Below the pieces are notes generated by a model that was not told the DNA's origin, made no database searches, and saw only the letters and a list, made by a program, of their open reading frames with translations. Shown here in pieces: positions 60,941-64,000 of a stretch of 64,000 bases of DNA (position 1 is its first letter; every line of letters begins with the position of its first letter). The stretch comes from Paenochrobactrum glaciei (GTDB taxonomy: Bacteria > Pseudomonadota > Alphaproteobacteria > Rhizobiales > Rhizobiaceae). The stretch covers positions 1 to 64,000 of the forward strand of contig NZ_BAAADE010000011.1 in assembly GCF_039522165.1 (NCBI RefSeq), in the 5' to 3' direction. Position numbers and translations under genes: made by a program.

Positions 60941-62452
60941 TTATGAATTGTGTACTTTCGCCCATGGGTGCAGTTTGCCGGAGATATCTTGATAAATGGA
61001 TTTTTGAGCCATATAGGCTTTTATGCCGTTGCGACCCTTTTCTCGTCCCATTCCACTGTCTTTTTCACCACCAAATGGTGTCGAAATAGAAAATTGCTTA
61101 TAAGTATTGATCCACACGGTGCCGGAATTAATGGCTCTTGCTACCCGCCAGCATTTCGCAAAATCCGGTGACCATAAACCACAAGCAAGGCCATATTCAT
61201 TATCATTGCCCATCGCGATAACATCGGCTTCATCTTCAAATGGCATCACGACCAAAACGGGCCCAAAAACCTCTTCACGGCAGATGCGTGCATCATTGGT
61301 TACACCAGCAATAATTGTCGGAAGATAGAAAGCTCCCTTATCGTAGATATCACCAGTTGGTGCTTCACCACCGCATAAGATCAAACCACCATCAGCACGT
61401 GCCATTTCAACATAATCCGCAACACTCTGACGATGGTCAGGGTGAACCAAAGTTGAAACTTGAGTAGCTGGATCAAACGGATGGCCAACAACGAGTTTAT
61501 TGGTTGCAGTTACCAATTTTTCGACAAATTCTTTATAAATCGATTTTTGAACGAAAAGTCGCGAACCTGCGATACAGCTTTGACCGGTAGACGAGAATAT
61601 CCCGAATAAAAGCCCCGCTATGCTCAAATCTATATCGGCATCTTCAAAAACAATCGTTGGTGATTTTCCGCCTAGTTCCAAAGAAACCGGCATAAGTTTT
61701 TGCGCCGCTTTGACTGCCAATGCACGACCGGTTGATGTACCGCCTGTAAAGCTGACTTTGGCAATATCAGGATGCTCAACCAGTAGATTACCAATCTCAC
61801 GCCCGGCACCCGGCAAAACGGAAAACAGCCCTTTTGGCAGCCCAGAAGCTTCGATAATACGTGCTAATTCAAGGCTAACCAACGGTGTCCAGGAGGCTGG
61901 TTTCAATAAAACAGCATTACCTGCCGCCAAAGCCGGCGCAACTTTCTGAGCATCAGAGGCAATAGGTGAATTCCATGGCGTGATTGCAGCAACAAGGCCA
62001 AGCGGCTCATGCAATGAGTAAGTGAGATATTCGCCCCGTTGTGCAGTCAATTCATCATCTGATGTTTCCAGCACCGCGCCGAAATAACGGAATGTTGCAG
62101 CAGCAGAAAGAGCAAGCGCTCTGGTTTCTGTCAGTGTTTTTCCGGTATCAAGCGTTTGAATTTTCGAAATACGATCAGCATTTTTTTCAATACCATCAGC
62201 GATAGCATAAAGATAACGTGCGCGTTGATGCGGTAGTAAATTACGCCATGCAGGGTCAGATTGTGCAGCTTTTGCACGTTTGATTGCGCGTTCCCCATCA
62301 GCTACGGAAGCACCTTTCAGCACACAATTAATGCTGCCGTCGGCCGGGAAAATCGAAGTAATATCTGCGCCTGTTCCCTCTTCCCATTCACCACCAATGA
62401 AAAGACGGGTATCAGAAAAACTAATGTCTGAAATTTTATCACTTATGTTCAT
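60941..62452 (-). CDS. Aldehyde dehydrogenase
   Basis: 503 residues. The catalytic Cys is in GQSCIAGSR near residue 302 and the catalytic Glu in SLELGGKSP near residue 268; the NAD loop FTGGTSTGR is near residue 245. These are the normal class of NAD(P)-dependent aldehyde dehydrogenases. Its start overlaps the AspDH-like gene stop by 4 bases. In context it may oxidise the aldehyde made by the TPP-dependent decarboxylase. Confidence 0.95.
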   Translation of the reverse strand: MNISDKISDISFSDTRLFIGGEWEEGTGADITSIFPADGSINCVLKGASVADGERAIKRAKAAQSDPAWRNLLPHQRARYLYAIADGIEKNADRISKIQTLDTGKTLTETRALALSAAATFRYFGAVLETSDDELTAQRGEYLTYSLHEPLGLVAAITPWNSPIASDAQKVAPALAAGNAVLLKPASWTPLVSLELARIIEASGLPKGLFSVLPGAGREIGNLLVEHPDIAKVSFTGGTSTGRALAVKAAQKLMPVSLELGGKSPTIVFEDADIDLSIAGLLFGIFSSTGQSCIAGSRLFVQKSIYKEFVEKLVTATNKLVVGHPFDPATQVSTLVHPDHRQSVADYVEMARADGGLILCGGEAPTGDIYDKGAFYLPTIIAGVTNDARICREEVFGPVLVVMPFEDEADVIAMGNDNEYGLACGLWSPDFAKCWRVARAINSGTVWINTYKQFSISTPFGGEKDSGMGREKGRNGIKAYMAQKSIYQDISGKLHPWAKVHNS

Positions 62453-63273
62453 ATCACAACACTCTGTACTCGATTTAAAATGGTGCGAAGAACGCTATAA
62501 ACCGTCGTAACAGAGGTTTTAGCATTAGCAGCCGATGCTTTATTCTCAATCGCGATGCGATAATTGGCGATTGAAGACTCCACTTGATATTCATGCATAT
62601 TGCCGGATGCAGATGGGTCAGCAATCAATTCTACTTGCGTTTTCTCAAAGCCTAATCCCGCAAGTGCCAAGGTTGCGGCAACATTAGCATTCTTAGGATA
62701 TTGCTGTGCCGCCTCGCGGGCATTACCTTTAAAGAAGGTTGTTTTTTCAGTGATCGCCCCAAGATCAAATAAATCCTCAGCAGGCGTTCCAACCCATGCG
62801 ACCGGCGGCTTTCGGCCAACATAGGTGACCGAAAGCAACCCCGCAGCCCCAAGAGCCGCCAACAAATCGATACCGCCAATGGCCCCGGCTGGTAGAATTA
62901 TTTGTCCGCCACCGGTTTCAGCTGCATCACGCAAACGTTTTTCCAGCTTTTGATCGGCAAGCGCACCAATGGAAACAATAATCGTATCAATGCCTCTTAC
63001 AAGAAGAAGAGGCACATGATCAGAGACAGCAACATGTCCGGCACATTCAATGACAAGATCCAAATCTTGGCTTACAAAGGCATCAAAACTGTCACAAACA
63101 ACGAGTTCATCCGCAACATTTTCACCATCTGATGCAAGATCGCGACGCGTTTGATCTGCAAATTCCGGCAGCGACAAAACCGTGAGAGACGATAAAGGCT
63201 TCGGTAAATGCGACGCCAACAATCCCAATAATGTCCGTGCTATATTGCCATATCCAATCAACCCGACGCGCAT
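62449..63273 (-). CDS. Aspartate dehydrogenase-like amino-acid dehydrogenase
   Basis: 274 residues. The Rossmann start is VGLIGYGNIARTLL, GAIGGIDLLAALGAAG near residue 130, then the family blocks PKNANVAATLALAGLGFEKT near residue 198 and NAKTSVTTVYSVLRTI at the C-terminus. Known members interconvert L-aspartate and iminoaspartate; other amino acids may be used. It stands between the TPP enzyme (1-base overlap) and aldehyde dehydrogenase (4-base overlap). The same TPP enzyme, AspDH and ALDH trio is, from memory, found in some pseudomonads. Confidence 0.88.
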   Translation of the reverse strand: MRVGLIGYGNIARTLLGLLASHLPKPLSSLTVLSLPEFADQTRRDLASDGENVADELVVCDSFDAFVSQDLDLVIECAGHVAVSDHVPLLLVRGIDTIIVSIGALADQKLEKRLRDAAETGGGQIILPAGAIGGIDLLAALGAAGLLSVTYVGRKPPVAWVGTPAEDLFDLGAITEKTTFFKGNAREAAQQYPKNANVAATLALAGLGFEKTQVELIADPSASGNMHEYQVESSIANYRIAIENKASAANAKTSVTTVYSVLRTILNRVQSVVI

Positions 63274-64000
63274 TATTTTCCTCCGTTACCGGCAGCGCCT
63301 GCTGGAGGACCTGCAAATGCTTGTGCAAATGGACCGATTGCAGTCATGTCCACTTCCAGAACAACAGGGCCATCCATAGCCAGTGCCTGATCAAGGACTG
63401 CGCCAAATTCATCAGCATCGCTGACTTTTAAATGTGGCATTTCAATTGACGCGCAAAGCTTACCAAAATCCGGTACCGCTACTTTTGAATAGTGACGTCT
63501 TGAGTCATATTGCGCGTCCTGAATATTTTGAATGACCCCATATGCTTGGTCATTCATCAAAACATAAACAAGATTGGCATTCTCATCGACAGCTGTAATG
63601 AGCTCGGCCAAACCAAGCATAGTGCCGCCATCACCCAATAATGTAACGGCTTTTGTGTCACCAGAAGCAATGGCCGCGCCAATACCCATAGATACACCTT
63701 GGCCAATGCCTCCACCCAGAGCATGAACACCCAAATGTGGCGCTGCAATTTTGACATAGCGGTTACCAAAGGTAGAGTTCGAAATCGTGACATCACGCAC
63801 CCAAGGATGTCGGCCAGAATGAACGCGGCTTTGCAAGGCTTCTGCAATCATTTGATATTCGCCCAGTACATCGCGCATATGCCCTTCTCCCTTGGCACGC
63901 GCTGCCGCAATATCAAAAGCAAGGTTGGCATCCGTATTGAGTTGTTCTGGAAGAATGTCTAACAACGCTTGCAAGGTCAGTGCAGCATCGCCATGCGCAA
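63273..64000 (-). CDS. Thiamine-pyrophosphate-dependent decarboxylase-like enzyme, C-terminal part (5' end off the window)
   Basis: The last 242 residues or so of a TPP enzyme of the acetolactate-synthase/benzoylformate-decarboxylase superfamily. The TPP-binding motif is GDGGTMLGLAELITAVDENA with Asn in VLMNDQAYG, separated by the normal distance. GGGIGQGVSMGIGAAIASGD precedes it. It ends in a Gly/Ala/Asn-rich tail. The frame is open to base 64000. A decarboxylase for a 2-oxo acid or an acetolactate-synthase-like carboligase are both possible. Confidence 0.88.
   Translation of the reverse strand, partial: AHGDAALTLQALLDILPEQLNTDANLAFDIAAARAKGEGHMRDVLGEYQMIAEALQSRVHSGRHPWVRDVTISNSTFGNRYVKIAAPHLGVHALGGGIGQGVSMGIGAAIASGDTKAVTLLGDGGTMLGLAELITAVDENANLVYVLMNDQAYGVIQNIQDAQYDSRRHYSKVAVPDFGKLCASIEMPHLKVSDADEFGAVLDQALAMDGPVVLEVDMTAIGPFAQAFAGPPAGAAGNGGK

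Noticed and set aside
1..64000. CRISPR arrays, tRNA, rRNA, prophage or integron
   Set aside because: No regularly spaced repeats, no cloverleaf-like or rRNA-like sequence and no phage structural or integrase genes were recognised.

Overview
The window looks like a chromosomal accessory/catabolic region of an alphaproteobacterium, probably Hyphomicrobiales with a Brucella/Ochrobactrum/Bartonella-like relative (moderate GC, strong Shine-Dalgarno sites, many TRAP and ABC uptake systems, LysR/IclR/GntR/LacI regulators next to their targets). The genus call is an inference from gene style and family content, not from a marker gene; there is no rRNA, tRNA, CRISPR array or prophage that I can support.

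Region 1 (1-9.9 kb). An IS3-family element enters from the left edge and ends inside a decayed IS30 transposase. Next comes a minus-strand run from a FrlB-like SIS deglycase through a complete TRAP transporter (DctP, DctQ, DctM), an ornithine-cyclodeaminase-family protein and a DAO-family FAD oxidoreductase. It is divergent from a FrlD-like fructosamine kinase and a LacI regulator, with a palindromic LacI-type operator between them. This reads as an Amadori-product (fructosamine) locus that uses a TRAP rather than an ABC or permease transporter. A ribokinase relic broken by a second IS3 fragment follows.

Region 2 (10-20.3 kb). A LuxR-type regulator is followed by a five-component CUT1-like ABC transporter operon with an extra 53-residue membrane protein. 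A B12-dependent diol/glycerol dehydratase then follows whose large and medium subunits are fused, with its small subunit and an SDR oxidoreductase. No dehydratase reactivase is visible.

Region 3 (20.3-32.1 kb). An M55 D-aminopeptidase is linked to a polar amino-acid ABC transporter and a divergent LysR. A LysR-adjacent dihydroxyphthalate-decarboxylase-like protein and an HpaI-type aldolase come next, then a CycA-like amino-acid permease, an MFS exporter with its LysR, and another IS3 relic.

Region 4 (32.2-50.6 kb). This looks like one regulon: a TIM-barrel epimerase-like protein with a complete dipeptide-type ABC transporter, an allantoin/hydantoin-racemase-like protein, a PuuE-like allantoinase fused to an OHCU-decarboxylase-like domain, malate synthase G, Kbl and Tdh, a GntR regulator, a second TIM-barrel paralogue and two translationally coupled amidohydrolases. 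GTATCC/GATAC inverted repeats occur in front of several of these units. The content suggests catabolism of a ureide/hydantoin-like compound to glyoxylate and glycine-level intermediates.

Region 5 (50.6-64 kb). An AT-rich exported metallo-beta-lactamase-fold protein, a taurine/NMT1-type ABC transporter, two IclR regulators, a bicupin, and a tightly packed minus-strand operon: TPP-dependent decarboxylase-like enzyme (cut by the window end), AspDH-like dehydrogenase, aldehyde dehydrogenase, adrenodoxin-type NADPH reductase, flavodoxin, pentapeptide-repeat protein and a NicC-like aromatic monooxygenase. These could form a chain from an amino acid through 2-oxo acid, aldehyde and acid to a hydroxylated ring. 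The electron-transfer pair has no visible terminal oxygenase, which may lie beyond the window.
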